The translations under genes were made by a program, and so were the position numbers. Shown piece after piece: positions 1 to 10,270 of a DNA stretch of 64,000 nucleotides. The notes below the pieces were generated by a model that was not told where the DNA came from, ran no database searches, and was given only the letters and a program-made list of their open reading frames with translations. This stretch comes from Pseudoalteromonas luteoviolacea NCIMB 1944 (GTDB taxonomy: Bacteria; Pseudomonadota; Gammaproteobacteria; Enterobacterales; Alteromonadaceae), in contig NZ_AUXS01000018.1 in NCBI RefSeq assembly GCF_001625565.1, positions 1-64,000 of the forward strand, written 5' to 3'. Positions within the stretch are counted from its first letter, which is position 1; the number at the start of each line of letters is the position of its first letter.

Positions 1-3000
1 CACTGCTGTTGCTGCATTGCCCGCGGTATCCGTTAAGGTCACAGATAAAGTCAATGTACCATCATTGAGGGCACTTAAATCCAAGTTGGATAGCTGCTGA
101 CTGGCTGACGTCACCGTGCCATTGCCAGTCACCGCTGTGCCGCCATTGCTGCTCGAAATGGTGTAGCTGTATGTTGCCCCCACTTCCGCGCTGCTAAAGG
201 TAAAGGATGCCGCTGTTTTTTCTGTGTTGGAATATAAGCTGTCGCCAAACGAAACACCGTGGCCACTCGGTGCTTGAGTATCTATAGTTAAAGATAAATT
301 ACTTGCCGAATTCGCAGTATTGCCCGCATTGTCGACAGATTGCGCCGAGATAGCGTGACTACCAACCTGTAAAGTAGAGGTTGTAATACTCCAGGCACCA
401 CCAGACACAGTAGTGCTCCCAATATTGCCGTCGAGACTAGACGACAAGTTAATTGTGTCGCCAGTTGTGCCAGTACCTGTGATAGTTGGCGTCGTATCAT
501 TGGTAATATTATCTGTATTTGACGTGCCAGAATCACTACTCGCGGACAGATCCGGCGTACCTGGTGCATTTGGCGCACTGGTATCTATGGTTACATTTAA
601 AGCACTTGAGGCACTACTCTCATTACTGCTTGCATCCGTCGCTTTTGCCGTAATGGCGTGTGTAGTAGCGGAGAGCGTACTGGTCGTAATTTGCCAGTTA
701 CCGCCTGTAGCCGTGCCACTTCCGATCACAGTATTGCCAGACTGATCACTATAAAGTCTCACAGTACTGCCAGACTCGGCTGTGCCACTAAATGTTGGCG
801 TTGTATCTGACGTAACATTATCAGTGTCAGAACCACCGGTATCTGAAGCTGAATCAAGATCTGGCGTTGATGGTGCACTAGGCGCAACATTGTCGACCAC
901 AGTAACTGTGAACGATTTTTGGAATGTTGTCGTTGCATCATTTGACTGAACACAAACGATGTAATCACCAGCATTCAGGGCTGCCTGAGTTTGTAAACTA
1001 GAACTGTTGATTTGGAAGCTGCCATTGCCTGAGTGTGCAGAACAGGTGCCATTTGCACTACTTCCGCTGTTTACCAAGGTGTAGCTATGTGTGTTAGCGC
1101 TATCAACGTCAGTAGTAGATAACGTACCCACATTAGCCCCTGAACTCGTGGCTGATTGATTGATGCTATTGGCTGACAACGCGATATCTGTTGGCGCATC
1201 ATTTTGAGCTGTGATATTTACGACTGCTTGATTGGAGCCTGTGCTATTGGCAGTGCCGTCATTAAATGTATAATCAAGCGTTACACTTGACGGTGGATCT
1301 TCCGACGTATTCCCATAAGAAATAGATTGAATGACACCATCAACAATAGTTGATGTTGCACTTGCATTAAACGTAAGCACCAAAGTACCAGCAGAGTTGG
1401 TTGTCACAGTACCAACATTTGTGCCGTTGTATGTAAAGGTATTTCCTTGTGTTAGTGCTCCAAGTAAATTCAAGTTCGCGAAAACATCTTGTGAACTTGC
1501 CCCGCCATTTCTGGCTATGGTCAAAGACGCCCCGTTGTAGTTCCCATTTCCGCCATTTAACGCATCGAGCTCTGTATCAGCAACGTTTGCATCACTATCA
1601 ATCGCAACTGCCGAACCATTTTCAGTAAACGTAGACAACCCGTTCAATGAGCTGAATACAGGTGTATCATTCGCTGCAATGAGCGTAATAAGTGTATTGG
1701 CTCCACTATCGGCAATTGTAAAGTCTAAACCCGCGCCAGGTGCGTTTGACAATGTCAGTGCAACTTCCACCGCGGCAAAATCGGTTGCATCTGTATCCAC
1801 CTGTAAAGTGCCATTGCCGTTGAAACGTACATTATTGGTTGTAAGGCCCGTCACACCTGTGATCGTTAGTGTGTCACCGACCGCTAAATCAGCGATTGTG
1901 TCGCCATTAAGATCCGCAGCAGCACCAATAAAATTATCGTTGCCACCATTACCTGTCATCGTATCGGTACCCGTACCTGGCCTTATGGTGTCAGCACTAT
2001 CGCCGCCCGTTAATGTATCATTACCTGTTAAGTCAGTGGCAGCAATCACAAGGCTATCACCAGCAAGCGCTGAAGCGTTGATTGTCACGCCAGCATTAAT
2101 GGCTGCCCCAGACGTATTGCTGACTGTGACACTACCACCATTGGTAGAGAAATTATCGGGTATAGTCACAGTGAATACACTGTTTGAACCAAGCGCAATC
2201 GTTTCAATGCTCGACACACTAGTTGAGGAAAAATTAAATGTGCCACCACTTACCAGTTGTATGCTTTCGCTCCCTGCAGCACCATTGATCGCTGTTGAAA
2301 AGTCGCTGATGTTCTGCGCATCGAGAGTTACGGTAGCGCCACTTGCAAGCGACAAGGTACCCACGCTGCTAAAGCTCGCCCCAGTCGTATCGGCACCATC
2401 ACTTGCCAAAACAGTATCAGCGACCGTCGCTTCACCGGTCAGACTACCCGTAAACGTATTTCCAGCGATATTAAATGTAACCGCGTCACTGGATGACGTA
2501 GCAGTGGCACTGGTTGTCGCGCCTACATTGACTGTTCTTGTATTAGAGCTGTCATCACCTACCACATAGTTTTCAATGCCCGAAAGCACCGTTATGTCTC
2601 CATCACCCGTGATGTTAAACGTTTCAGTGCCAGCTGCCGTGATTGAACCGCTAAAGCTCTCGTTTTGAGACGCAGTCATGGTTACCGTAGCACCTGTCAC
2701 TAAAGACAAGTTGGTAATATTTGTTATCGTTGCTCCACTGATGTTGGCGCCATTAGACATACTGAGCGTATCTGCAACTGTGTTATCGCCAGTGAGGGTG
2801 CCTGTAAAAGTGAGCGTACCAACATCAAATGTGACGGCATCACTGCTACTTGTTGCGGTTACCGAGTGCCCGGCAGCGCTAAGCGTCACGGTTCTTGAGT
2901 TGGTGGTATCATCATTGACAGTGTAATTTTCAACCCCTGAAACTGTCGTGATATTTCCGTCCCCACTTATCGACATGGTTTCTGTGCCTGCCGCTGTTAT

Positions 3001-5247
3001 TGTCCCAGAGAATTGCGATAATTGGGCAGCGCTGAAACTCGCCGACGCCCCACTAGATAAAGTAAGGTTTTCAAAACCAGATACGGTGGCTGCGGCAATA
3101 CTACCGCCATTTCCTACTGACAAAGTGTCGGTGCCTGAACCACCAGCAAGCGTTCCTGTCGCAACTAAGGTCCCCACAGTAACCGTGTCATTATTTGTGC
3201 TACCTGTGACATTTTGGCTCGCAGCACCTAGTGTAAACGAGTTCGCGACGGACAGAGTGTAAGATTCGATTGCCGCGTTACCTGTTAACCCGTCAGTGGC
3301 CGCGGAGATAGTGATCGTGTCAGTGCCCGATGCTGTAACAGAGCCAAAACTGTCATGCTGAGCTTCAGTCATAGTGACAGAAGCACCAGAGATAAGCTCT
3401 AGTACTTCAGTGTTTGATATCGTAGCCCCGCCAATATTTGCCCCATTGGAAAGACGCAAAGTATCTCCTGTGCCTCCACCGGCGTTAAGTGTGCCTGTTG
3501 GGGTTAACGCTGCGACATTTATCACGTCATTGGAACTGCTGCCCGTGACATTGTGCGACGCGCTGCCCAAACTAAATGTCATAGCAGCATTTAACACATA
3601 TGTTTCAATATCTGGATCACCCGTTAATTCGCCATTGCCATTGGCACTGGAAAGCGTGAACTGGTTTGTGCCATCACCATTGATCGTGGTGAAAGACTCA
3701 TGCTGGGATTCGCTTAAGGTCAGATTGCCGTTGTTTTCAGCTGTTAAAGTCTCAAAATTGGTTAATGACGTCAGGCCACTGATATCGACGCTATCTGAAA
3801 CAGCAAGGGTATCAGTCCCGCCACCGCCATCTGCGGTAGAGCCCGATGCATGGGACGTTTGCGCAATTGTCAGCGTTTCATTTTCGCTGGTAAACAAAAT
3901 AGCTGGATTTAAATTAGCACCTGTTGTCGTATTAAATGACGCGCCAGACGATGTCGTCGACGTCACATTCGTGACACTGACGGTTGAAGTACGTGACACA
4001 CTGTTATCAGTACCGTCATTTACAACCACAGTCACTGCTCTTGCTGTCGTATTGGGCGTTGACGATGAATTGTTATAGGTGATCGCATCTAAAAACGTTT
4101 GCACTTGAGCAAGCGTTGCAGTCGCCCCCGTAATTGAAATGGTATCTTGCAATGTGACATCTGATTTTCCTGAAACACCATTTAAGGCATTTTGAGCCGC
4201 TCCAGTTACGTTGAGTCCCTCAGACGCACCATCTTGATCATTGGTTAGTGAGACCGTAATTGTCTTAATGGTATCTGACTCAGCATCACTCACGCTGGCA
4301 CTATTGGTAATGCCAACCCCGCCACTACCTTCAGAAAACGCTGAAGATCTATCATTGCCCCCAGCAGCAGTATCTAGATCGACAACGGGTGCAGTATTTG
4401 CCGCTGTTACCGTAGCGCCCACTTTAAACGTGTATGTGCCTTCATTGGGATCATTGCTGGTTATGGTCACAGTTGCTTCAGGTGAGCCCACTGTAGTCGG
4501 ATCAAGTTGAACGACAAAGGTCGTGCTCGTTACACCGTTTAGTGAACTTGACCCTGGTTGGCTTGAAATAGAAAAATCATTCGAAGCAGAAATACTGACC
4601 AGCGGCGAACCACTTAAAGTTAACGTAGAGCTTGCAATCACATTTTCTATGGTAAACGTTCGGGTAAAGTTACTCGCACCAGTCTGATGTGAACCAAAAT
4701 CTGTATGGTCACTGGCACTCGGAGTGGTATCTCCAGAAGTAATCGATTGGTTGTTTCCTTTAAGATTAATATCGGGATCTGGCGCAGCCGCCGCGGTACA
4801 GTCATCAGTATCAGGAAACCAAACACCTCCTCCAATAGCTGCTTCACAACTAGCTTTACTACCATATGCAGTGGTACAACCAAAATTTACTTGGCAAGAA
4901 GCTGCAAGCTCTTTGGCAATACTGACTTCACCACTGACTTGGGTGGAATTCATGCCGTTACTACTGAGTAACCCTTGCTTGGCTAAAAATGCGAGTGTCG
5001 CAGCTTTGGCATTTTCGCCATCATGCGATTTTACCTTTGCCTGCTTAGCAATGTTAAACACTTGTACTGGCTTTTCATCCTCAGCTTGCAGAAAGTGTGT
5101 ATCGTCACTCACCTTAATTGTATCTAGCGTCGGCACCTCATGACTAGATGTAAAATAGCTCTCTGAAATATTTGAAGACGGATTCGCAGCGACAAGGGAA
5201 GGGATCATCATTCCCAGTATTGAGGTGGTCATATCAAGCTTTTTCAT
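1..5247 (-). CDS. Giant exported repeat/Ig-like surface protein (3' end outside window)
   Basis: An open frame of 1749 codons runs from ATG 5247 (GGAAG seven bases upstream) to base 1 without a stop, so the protein is C-terminally truncated by the window edge. It begins with a short hydrophobic signal-like segment ([14 protein letters not shown]). A Cys-containing region follows, then a choice-of-anchor-D/HYDIN-like segment (about 4390-4770). Next come several degenerate copies of a Ser/Thr/Gly/Asn-rich beta unit with repeated phrases such as [16 protein letters not shown] and SGATVTMT (about 2150-3870). An RTX-like calcium-binding stretch ([19 protein letters not shown]; about 1915-2031) is followed by VCBS/cadherin-like modules and tandem bacterial Ig-like domains with the DTTPTFSGT signature (1-900). 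The start codon overlaps the stop of the upstream gene by four bases (ATGA), so translation is coupled. Likely an adhesin or secreted matrix protein and the main product of the operon. The secretion route is unknown because the C-terminus is not visible. Confidence 0.85.
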   Translation of the reverse strand, partial: MKKLDMTTSILGMMIPSLVAANPSSNISESYFTSSHEVPTLDTIKVSDDTHFLQAEDEKPVQVFNIAKQAKVKSHDGENAKAATLAFLAKQGLLSSNGMNSTQVSGEVSIAKELAASCQVNFGCTTAYGSKASCEAAIGGGVWFPDTDDCTAAAAPDPDINLKGNNQSITSGDTTPSASDHTDFGSHQTGASNFTRTFTIENVIASSTLTLSGSPLVSISASNDFSISSQPGSSSLNGVTSTTFVVQLDPTTVGSPEATVTITSNDPNEGTYTFKVGATVTAANTAPVVDLDTAAGGNDRSSAFSEGSGGVGITNSASVSDAESDTIKTITVSLTNDQDGASEGLNVTGAAQNALNGVSGKSDVTLQDTISITGATATLAQVQTFLDAITYNNSSSTPNTTARAVTVVVNDGTDNSVSRTSTVSVTNVTSTTSSGASFNTTTGANLNPAILFTSENETLTIAQTSHASGSTADGGGGTDTLAVSDSVDISGLTSLTNFETLTAENNGNLTLSESQHESFTTINGDGTNQFTLSSANGNGELTGDPDIETYVLNAAMTFSLGSASHNVTGSSSNDVINVAALTPTGTLNAGGGTGDTLRLSNGANIGGATISNTEVLELISGASVTMTEAQHDSFGSVTASGTDTITISAATDGLTGNAAIESYTLSVANSFTLGAASQNVTGSTNNDTVTVGTLVATGTLAGGSGTDTLSVGNGGSIAAATVSGFENLTLSSGASASFSAAQLSQFSGTITAAGTETMSISGDGNITTVSGVENYTVNDDTTNSRTVTLSAAGHSVTATSSSDAVTFDVGTLTFTGTLTGDNTVADTLSMSNGANISGATITNITNLSLVTGATVTMTASQNESFSGSITAAGTETFNITGDGDITVLSGIENYVVGDDSSNTRTVNVGATTSATATSSSDAVTFNIAGNTFTGSLTGEATVADTVLASDGADTTGASFSSVGTLSLASGATVTLDAQNISDFSTAINGAAGSESIQLVSGGTFNFSSTSVSSIETIALGSNSVFTVTIPDNFSTNGGSVTVSNTSGAAINAGVTINASALAGDSLVIAATDLTGNDTLTGGDSADTIRPGTGTDTMTGNGGNDNFIGAAADLNGDTIADLAVGDTLTITGVTGLTTNNVRFNGNGTLQVDTDATDFAAVEVALTLSNAPGAGLDFTIADSGANTLITLIAANDTPVFSSLNGLSTFTENGSAVAIDSDANVADTELDALNGGNGNYNGASLTIARNGGASSQDVFANLNLLGALTQGNTFTYNGTNVGTVTTNSAGTLVLTFNASATSTIVDGVIQSISYGNTSEDPPSSVTLDYTFNDGTANSTGSNQAVVNITAQNDAPTDIALSANSINQSATSSGANVGTLSTTDVDSANTHSYTLVNSGSSANGTCSAHSGNGSFQINSSSLQTQAALNAGDYIVCVQSNDATTTFQKSFTVTVVDNVAPSAPSTPDLDSASDTGGSDTDNVTSDTTPTFSGTAESGSTVRLYSDQSGNTVIGSGTATGGNWQITTSTLSATTHAITAKATDASSNESSASSALNVTIDTSAPNAPGTPDLSASSDSGTSNTDNITNDTTPTITGTGTTGDTINLSSSLDGNIGSTTVSGGAWSITTSTLQVGSHAISAQSVDNAGNTANSASNLSLTIDTQAPSGHGVSFGDSLYSNTEKTAASFTFSSAEVGATYSYTISSSNGGTAVTGNGTVTSASQQLSNLDLSALNDGTLTLSVTLTDTAGNAATAV

Positions 5248-6431
5248 TTCAATACTTCCTTCGTAAATTCATACAAGTGCGCAGCGAGAGCATCATCGCC
5301 ACTGATCATTTCAGGAAACGTAGAGTTAGGAATAATGCACAGGTCATAAAGCTGACTCACATCACCTTTAAATTGCAATTTTGATAGGATCTCGCCGTTA
5401 TGTTTGTTTACTATCCATATACCACACACCGTATCCGTCTGGGTGTGCGACGCTGTCAACGGGATATTGCTGACAACCTTCGAGGCACGAACTTGGCTGG
5501 TAGCAACCAGCATTAAGTCGCCCAAAAATGACAGCCCACGGGTAAAACCTGGTAAGGTACAAACCGTTGACTGTTTGCGGGTGTCTGGGTTGTAACATAT
5601 CACTTCGCCTAAACCCGAATTACACAAGTAAACAAGGCCATCGTGGCACCTAGGTGAGTGCGGCATAGATAATCCACAAAGCAGTATTTCATTACTGTCT
5701 ACATCTATCAGCGTACCATTTAGCTCTGTTCGCCAAGAGTCCTGATTATCCTGAGTATTAAAAGTGGTCACATATTTTGGGCGCCCATCTTGCATCGCCA
5801 TACCATTTAAATGGCAGCGATCCTCTGGTTTTAATTCACTGATAAAGTGCGGTTTCCATCGTGCTGTAAATCCGGACTCAGATGACACTGTGGCAAGGCA
5901 AGAAAAACTCGAATTGACTACCCACAGGCCTTCGTCTCCCCAGGCGATATCATGGGTATTCAAGGTCCCCGTTGTTAGAGAAGAGCGCTCAGTAAATAGC
6001 TTGTCGCACTGTTTGATTGCACTGATCTGTTCCGCTCTTAGCTGCTTAAACGAGGAAGTATCACGCTCTTCGTCACGCAGTTTACTGGCCAGCAAATCTA
6101 AATCGTCTAACTCTCCACGACAAACGCTGCTGCGAGACATATCGCTTGATTTAAAGTTCACAATGCGATTGACCGTGCTTACTAAGAAACGATCTTCGCT
6201 CACACATACGCCCATTGGCCGAACAAACTGCTTAACGCTACAGCTAAGCGCATCTGCTCGGCTTCGAAGCAACATGACGGCATGTGACTGGTAGCTAGAA
6301 ACCGCGAGAGAAACACCTAATGCTTGCAAGATTTTCGGAAAATTCTCACTGTACTGACTCGCAAAATCAATATTAACAAGTTCAGTTTCATGCTCTGAAC
6401 TTCCATACCCACGTTCCCGATACCCTTGCAT
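5244..6431 (-). CDS. TIGR03032 / DUF4915 family protein
   Basis: 395 residues, starting at an ATG with AAGGAG nine bases upstream. The segments [49 protein letters not shown] and [12 protein letters not shown] match the TIGR03032/DUF4915 family as I know it. These are probably beta-propeller-like proteins of unknown activity, often annotated as conserved hypothetical. No signal peptide is visible, so it is probably cytoplasmic. It sits between the S8 protease and the giant repeat protein, and its TGA overlaps the ATG of the latter. In this context it may act in maturation or handling of the giant protein; that role is inference. The family assignment is fairly sure and the function is unknown. 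Confidence 0.8.
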   Translation of the reverse strand: MQGYRERGYGSSEHETELVNIDFASQYSENFPKILQALGVSLAVSSYQSHAVMLLRSRADALSCSVKQFVRPMGVCVSEDRFLVSTVNRIVNFKSSDMSRSSVCRGELDDLDLLASKLRDEERDTSSFKQLRAEQISAIKQCDKLFTERSSLTTGTLNTHDIAWGDEGLWVVNSSFSCLATVSSESGFTARWKPHFISELKPEDRCHLNGMAMQDGRPKYVTTFNTQDNQDSWRTELNGTLIDVDSNEILLCGLSMPHSPRCHDGLVYLCNSGLGEVICYNPDTRKQSTVCTLPGFTRGLSFLGDLMLVATSQVRASKVVSNIPLTASHTQTDTVCGIWIVNKHNGEILSKLQFKGDVSQLYDLCIIPNSTFPEMISGDDALAAHLYEFTKEVLK

Positions 6432-6489
6432 GCCTTTACTCCTTAGTGAACAGCATATTCAAGCCACGTAATTAGCGACTAAACGAGTT

Positions 6490-7662
6490 TTACTTTAATT
6501 TATTATTTTTGATTTCAATGTCATTATTTGATAAGCCACAACTTAACAAATAAGAGAATTCCCCTGTTGCCATCGCGGCGGCCGAGGAAGTACCGCTGAC
6601 CGCGATACGTTTGTTTTGTTTTTGAAGTAACGCGGTTGATGGTGCGTAATAATCCACGCAATTACCGTAATTTGAAAAGGGCGCAATACTCCCATCTTTA
6701 GACAATGCGCCGATTGTAGTGACTCCCTCTATTACAGAGAGTTTATTGCTAATACATGCGTCTTGAGCATGATTGCCTGCCGACACAATCACAAATGAAA
6801 CATCACCATGTAATAAACCATCGTCAATGACACTTGCCAGTAACTGCGAAACAAAGGGCAGTGTCCAACTACTGTTAACAATATCGGCATTCATTTTTTG
6901 AGCGACGCTGAAGGCTAATATCATGGCCGAATTGAGTGTACTAGCCTGTTGAATAGCGACAACTTCCGCAACGTGACTCATTTTACTGATTGGTTTGGAA
7001 TTGAGCTGTGATGCAATTACACTTGCCACCATAGTGCCATGCCCAGCAACTCTCGTGGTGTCAGCTATCATGACTTCTTGTCGATCAGCATCGTATTCCA
7101 GCAAGACATTAAACGGTGACAACGCTGTGCTAGAAAAGTCAAAGCCATCATCAATGATGGCGATCCGTGTCGGTGAAATTGACACTTCACATTGTGAATT
7201 TTGCAAACGGTTTGGTGGCTTAAAATGAATATTTACACCTTTACGTGCTTTACTTGTGCGATGATGTTTTTTTACTATTGCATAGTCTGGTTGCACAGCT
7301 TCTACGCTCGATATATTTTCAAGGCGTTTATAAACCGTAAGGAACTGCCCCTTCTTGGGAGAGATTAAAACAATGTCACTATTGCTTAGTTCAGACAAAA
7401 GCTGTGTCTGAAATACACCTGTTAAATGCGTAAACTTGTCTTTGTAACCCTTTTCAACTTGAATAATTATTTTGTGGTTGAGATAAAACTCCTGACCAAT
7501 ATTACTCGTGTAAATATTAGCTGTTTCTGAGGTGAAAAGTGCGACATCTCGGCCGTAATTTTTAAATGACACGTAAGCACCCTCGGCATTATCAGCTGCG
7601 ATAATGCCGAAGTGAAGTAGCAGGAAAAATATCGAAATCACTTTCACCAGACTCTTACTCAA
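6490..7662 (-). CDS. Exported subtilisin-like serine peptidase (S8 family)
   Basis: 390 residues with an N-terminal signal peptide (hydrophobic core ISIFFLLLHFGII). The subtilase triad is readable: Asp171 in IAIIDDGFD, His208 in GHGTMVAS and Ser359 in SGTSSAAAMA. The oxyanion Asn297 lies in SAGNHA. About 140 residues before the catalytic domain look like an inhibitor-type propeptide. The frame begins with TTG directly after the TAG of the preceding collar gene and has no good Shine-Dalgarno. Translation therefore probably depends on coupling; GTG at codon 6 is an alternative start. The position between tail-collar proteins and a giant repeat protein suggests a dedicated processing protease for products of this operon (inference). 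C-terminally it lacks extra domains seen in many secreted subtilases. Confidence 0.87.
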   Translation of the reverse strand: MSKSLVKVISIFFLLLHFGIIAADNAEGAYVSFKNYGRDVALFTSETANIYTSNIGQEFYLNHKIIIQVEKGYKDKFTHLTGVFQTQLLSELSNSDIVLISPKKGQFLTVYKRLENISSVEAVQPDYAIVKKHHRTSKARKGVNIHFKPPNRLQNSQCEVSISPTRIAIIDDGFDFSSTALSPFNVLLEYDADRQEVMIADTTRVAGHGTMVASVIASQLNSKPISKMSHVAEVVAIQQASTLNSAMILAFSVAQKMNADIVNSSWTLPFVSQLLASVIDDGLLHGDVSFVIVSAGNHAQDACISNKLSVIEGVTTIGALSKDGSIAPFSNYGNCVDYYAPSTALLQKQNKRIAVSGTSSAAAMATGEFSYLLSCGLSNNDIEIKNNKLK

Positions 7663-8211
7663 CTAACTGCGAGGTGGGAAAACGCCATCTATACACAAAC
7701 AAAACTGCAGCGCTAAATATGGTTGTCGGTTTGCATGCGATTGATTTTGTCCGTTACTCAGTACAGCGTTGTAATTAAGCGGTACGTTTGATCCAGTGCG
7801 AGGTTGAGATGAGTACACCCTTGCTACACCGCCAGAACTGCCTCGTGCCGCTGAAATTAATCCAACATTGTTTGACTGTTCGACTAAACCATCTTTAATG
7901 GTCTCTCCGCAATACATATCATGGCTGTGTGATGGTAATTGGCTTTCCAATAAAACAACTTCAGGGATACCAACTTCACTACCCATATCTCCAGGAGATA
8001 AACCTGGGCCAGTACCGAACATAGTTGGCGTTCTGCCTTGCAGATTTGGGATTTGCATATTTGTAGTCCCATTACCGCCGTAAGTCGTACCGATAATTGC
8101 ATAGAGCGCTTGGTTTTGAGAAATATCAACAAATTGCCCATCACATACAGTGTAACTTCGAGGAGCAAACGTGTACGGTAGCATGTCAATTTGACCAATA
8201 AATGGATCCAT
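7663..8211 (-). CDS. Phage tail collar domain protein (microcystin-dependent-protein type), third copy
   Basis: 182 residues from ATG 8211, chosen because AAAGGAG lies eight bases upstream; a longer frame upstream has no site. The N-terminus (FIGQIDMLPYTFAP, CDGQFVDISQNQALYAIIG) and the block YGGNGTTNMQIPNLQGRTP are the Pfam Collar (PF07484) signature. The C-terminus ends with PYLALQFCLCIDGVFPPR, typical of MdpB-like proteins. The related tail-fibre domain forms trimeric distal fibre parts in phages. In bacterial operons of this kind the role is not established. It is the last and most diverged of three tandem paralogues, with Cys in positions the others lack. Gene-end coupling to the S8 peptidase is seen. 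Confidence 0.88.
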   Translation of the reverse strand: MDPFIGQIDMLPYTFAPRSYTVCDGQFVDISQNQALYAIIGTTYGGNGTTNMQIPNLQGRTPTMFGTGPGLSPGDMGSEVGIPEVVLLESQLPSHSHDMYCGETIKDGLVEQSNNVGLISAARGSSGGVARVYSSQPRTGSNVPLNYNAVLSNGQNQSHANRQPYLALQFCLCIDGVFPPRS

Positions 8212-8227
8212 TTTATTACTCCTTTGG

Positions 8228-8755
8228 TTAGTTGCGTGACGGATAAATGCCATTCATACAAATAATAAAACCGATATAGAGCATCGGCATTCTATTTTCA
8301 TGAGGTTCATCTCCCCCAGTTGTGCCAATGGTTCCTTCAGCAAATGGGTTGGTTTTTAGGCCTGATGTAGAATCTGGTAAATAATGTAAATCGCTGCCAA
8401 TATACGACTGGCCTGAAATAGGGGCATCCAATTCAGAAACCGCCGTGGTTACTTGAACCAAATGGTTGTGTGCTGGGATTTCATTGACTGTCAACGTGAC
8501 TTTTTCAAGGCCATACTTTTGCCCAATTATACGATTTGGTAACCCAGGACCTTGCCCACTGCCTACAGGTATACGACCTCGCATATCAGGCAAAGCATAA
8601 GTCGTTCTACCATCACCGCCAAAGTTTGATCCCAACAAGCTAAACAAGGAGGCATTATCCGTTACCGCTTGCAATTGTCCTGCACAATATGACCAGTTAT
8701 ATGGGGAGTAAACACCCGCAAACATACGAATTTCAGCTATAAATGCATCACTCAT
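8228..8755 (-). CDS. Phage tail collar domain protein, second copy
   Basis: 175 residues, ATG with a GGAGTAAATT site just upstream. It has the Collar signature: MFAGVYSPYNWSYCAGQ, then LFSLLGSNFGGDGRTTYALPDM and RGRIPVG, a variable His/Gly-rich middle (EIPAHNHLVQV) and a C-terminal MLYIGFIICMNGIYPSR. The phrase PAHNH is the usual histidine-containing motif of tail-fibre proteins of this group. No signal peptide is present, so any export would be non-classical or through a dedicated machine. It is separated from the neighbouring collar genes by about 15 bases on each side, consistent with one transcript and coordinated expression of three related subunits, possibly a heteromer. Confidence 0.9.
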   Translation of the reverse strand: MSDAFIAEIRMFAGVYSPYNWSYCAGQLQAVTDNASLFSLLGSNFGGDGRTTYALPDMRGRIPVGSGQGPGLPNRIIGQKYGLEKVTLTVNEIPAHNHLVQVTTAVSELDAPISGQSYIGSDLHYLPDSTSGLKTNPFAEGTIGTTGGDEPHENRMPMLYIGFIICMNGIYPSRN

Positions 8756-8770
8756 AATTTACTCCTTTTG

Positions 8771-9319
8771 TTAATTTCGCGGCGGAAAAGCGCCATTGAG
8801 CGCTATCACAAAACCAATGACCGTGGTTGGTTGAATATTTGTATGTGACTGCCCACCGCCAGCAGCACCAACACTCTGAGACGACAGATTGTCCAAACTG
8901 CCAGAGTTTTGTGCATAAAACTCTTTAACCCCAGTAGGAAACTGCGTATTTGTTAAGGCAATGGTGTATTCTGCATTTGGATCTGAAGGACTAAAGGGCA
9001 AAAAGCTGTCACCTTCAATCCCCTCTACCTGCAAATCATGATTGTGCCCGGTCTGTTCATTGGTTAATGTGACCTGTTCAACGCCACCTTGCTGACCTTG
9101 TTGCAGAATATCGTACTGACCAAAATGCACAGGTGCGCGCCCTCGCATGTCTGGTAAAGCAAAGCTAGTTCTGGCATCGCCGCCAAAGGTTGCCCCAATT
9201 AAAGAAAATAAAGCGGGGTTGTTGTTAATCTGCATTGTTGCGCCATTACAGTCAGCCCAATGCACTGGTGGAAAGTTAAAGGCAATCATTTGTATCATGC
9301 CCAAAAATGGATTAACCAT
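8771..9319 (-). CDS. Phage tail collar domain protein, first copy
   Basis: 182 residues from ATG 9319, chosen because GAAGGAG precedes it and because the family usually starts with a short polar stretch before PFLGMIQ. It has MIAFNFPPVHWADCNGATM, then LFSLIGATFGGDARTSFALPDMRGR and a C-terminal VIGFVIALNGAFPPR, all Collar-family hallmarks. The variable middle (GHNHDLQVEG) differs from the other two copies, as expected if this region forms the exposed, diversifying face. It is first of the three paralogues, directly downstream of DUF6916. Function outside phages is not known. Confident family call. Confidence 0.9.
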   Translation of the reverse strand: MVNPFLGMIQMIAFNFPPVHWADCNGATMQINNNPALFSLIGATFGGDARTSFALPDMRGRAPVHFGQYDILQQGQQGGVEQVTLTNEQTGHNHDLQVEGIEGDSFLPFSPSDPNAEYTIALTNTQFPTGVKEFYAQNSGSLDNLSSQSVGAAGGGQSHTNIQPTTVIGFVIALNGAFPPRN

Positions 9320-9350
9320 AAATACCACTCCTTCTACTTTGGATGGGCCA

Positions 9351-9656
9351 TTAGCCCACTGCTTGATCACGTCTTCGTGAAATAACGATTTGATACTTAT
9401 CATGGTCATAAATGCTCATGAACATCTTGTACTCACCAAACGCGCTGTGTTTAAAAAGGTAACTATCCTGAGGTAACTGGTTGTTTGTATCGCCCTTTAA
9501 AGAAATGCTAAAAGAGTGGTACTCTTCGGTATCAATTTTACCCTGAGCCACATCACTCACCTCTAATTGACTTAAAAGTCGCTCACCATCTTCCGAATGC
9601 ACTTCAACCTTTTGGCCAATCAATGCATGCATCAAATCTTGTGTCACTATTTCCAT
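9351..9656 (-). CDS. DUF6916 family protein
   Basis: 101 residues, ATG preceded by AAAGGTAG. The sequence (HALIGQKVEVHSEDGE, EEYHSFSISLKGD, QDSYLFKHSAFGEYKMFM, YQIVISRR) fits the small DUF6916 family, which in my knowledge is regularly encoded directly beside tail-collar/MdpB proteins. The segment SFSISLKG...QDSYLFKH predicts a compact beta fold that could be a chaperone or assembly factor for the collar proteins; this is inference. It lies 31 bases upstream of the first collar gene, clearly in the same operon. Confidence 0.72.
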   Translation of the reverse strand: MEIVTQDLMHALIGQKVEVHSEDGERLLSQLEVSDVAQGKIDTEEYHSFSISLKGDTNNQLPQDSYLFKHSAFGEYKMFMSIYDHDKYQIVISRRRDQAVG

Positions 9657-9715
9657 TTATTTCTACCTTTCTCTATTGGTTGAGAGTTGTACGCGAAAAC
9701 AGCCCTAGACCCACA

Positions 9716-10228
9716 TTAAACACCAACAATGCTCTTCATCGCCGGGGGATACCAAATCATCAATTCATGGGGTGGTTGAACTTGTATAACTTGAAAACCG
9801 AGATCTAAATACAGACCCTTCACGTCTAGATTGTGGCTCAACACTGACAGCGTTAATGGCACTGCGGATTGCGCCGCACAATGTTGAAAAGACTGAATAA
9901 TAGCGCGTCCGAAACCATGACCTCGCGCCGCCATTAAAAAACCGATATCTACAAGTCGAATTTCATCATGACCAAAGTCAAGCGTGGCTTTACCTATCGG
10001 CTCTCCATGTTTTTCTATTATGAAATACATTGCATTGGGATACTGAGCACCATAGCCTTGAGTCTGCGCTTTTAACTGCATCTCGACGATTGATTCAATA
10101 AAGTCACGCTCGCCATCAATACACTGCAAATCCTCTCTTACTTCTCTATGCAGCTTTTCGATAAATGGTCTATCAGTTGCCTTTGATGGGCGTATGTGTA
10201 GCCCTTCTGGTATGGTAAATTGCACCAT
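9716..10228 (-). CDS. GNAT family N-acetyltransferase
   Basis: 170 residues, ATG with AAGGAAA directly upstream. The GNAT core is visible: a beta-strand IRLVDIGFLMA followed by the acetyl-CoA pyrophosphate loop ARGHGFGRAII and the C-terminal GLYLDLGFQVIQV. The substrate cannot be read. Placement between the beta-hydroxylase and DUF6916/collar genes suggests it acetylates a product of the operon, either a protein N-terminus, a lysine or an amino sugar; this is inference. GNAT enzymes are commonly encoded next to MdpB-like collar genes in other genomes, as I recall. Confidence 0.85.
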   Translation of the reverse strand: MVQFTIPEGLHIRPSKATDRPFIEKLHREVREDLQCIDGERDFIESIVEMQLKAQTQGYGAQYPNAMYFIIEKHGEPIGKATLDFGHDEIRLVDIGFLMAARGHGFGRAIIQSFQHCAAQSAVPLTLSVLSHNLDVKGLYLDLGFQVIQVQPPHELMIWYPPAMKSIVGV

Positions 10229-10270
10229 TTTCCTTATCCTCTTTTGTGCACCTATTGAGTATATGCAGCT

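Noticed and set aside
1679..2569. Plus-strand open frame of 296 codons and several neighbours
   Set aside because: They are antisense to the repeat region of the giant minus-strand protein and read as low-complexity Val/Ser/Ala/Pro-rich sequence. No ribosome binding site is visible.
7663..9319. Prophage or tailocin tail module
   Set aside because: Only collar-domain genes are present. No sheath, tube, baseplate, terminase, holin or lysin genes surround them.
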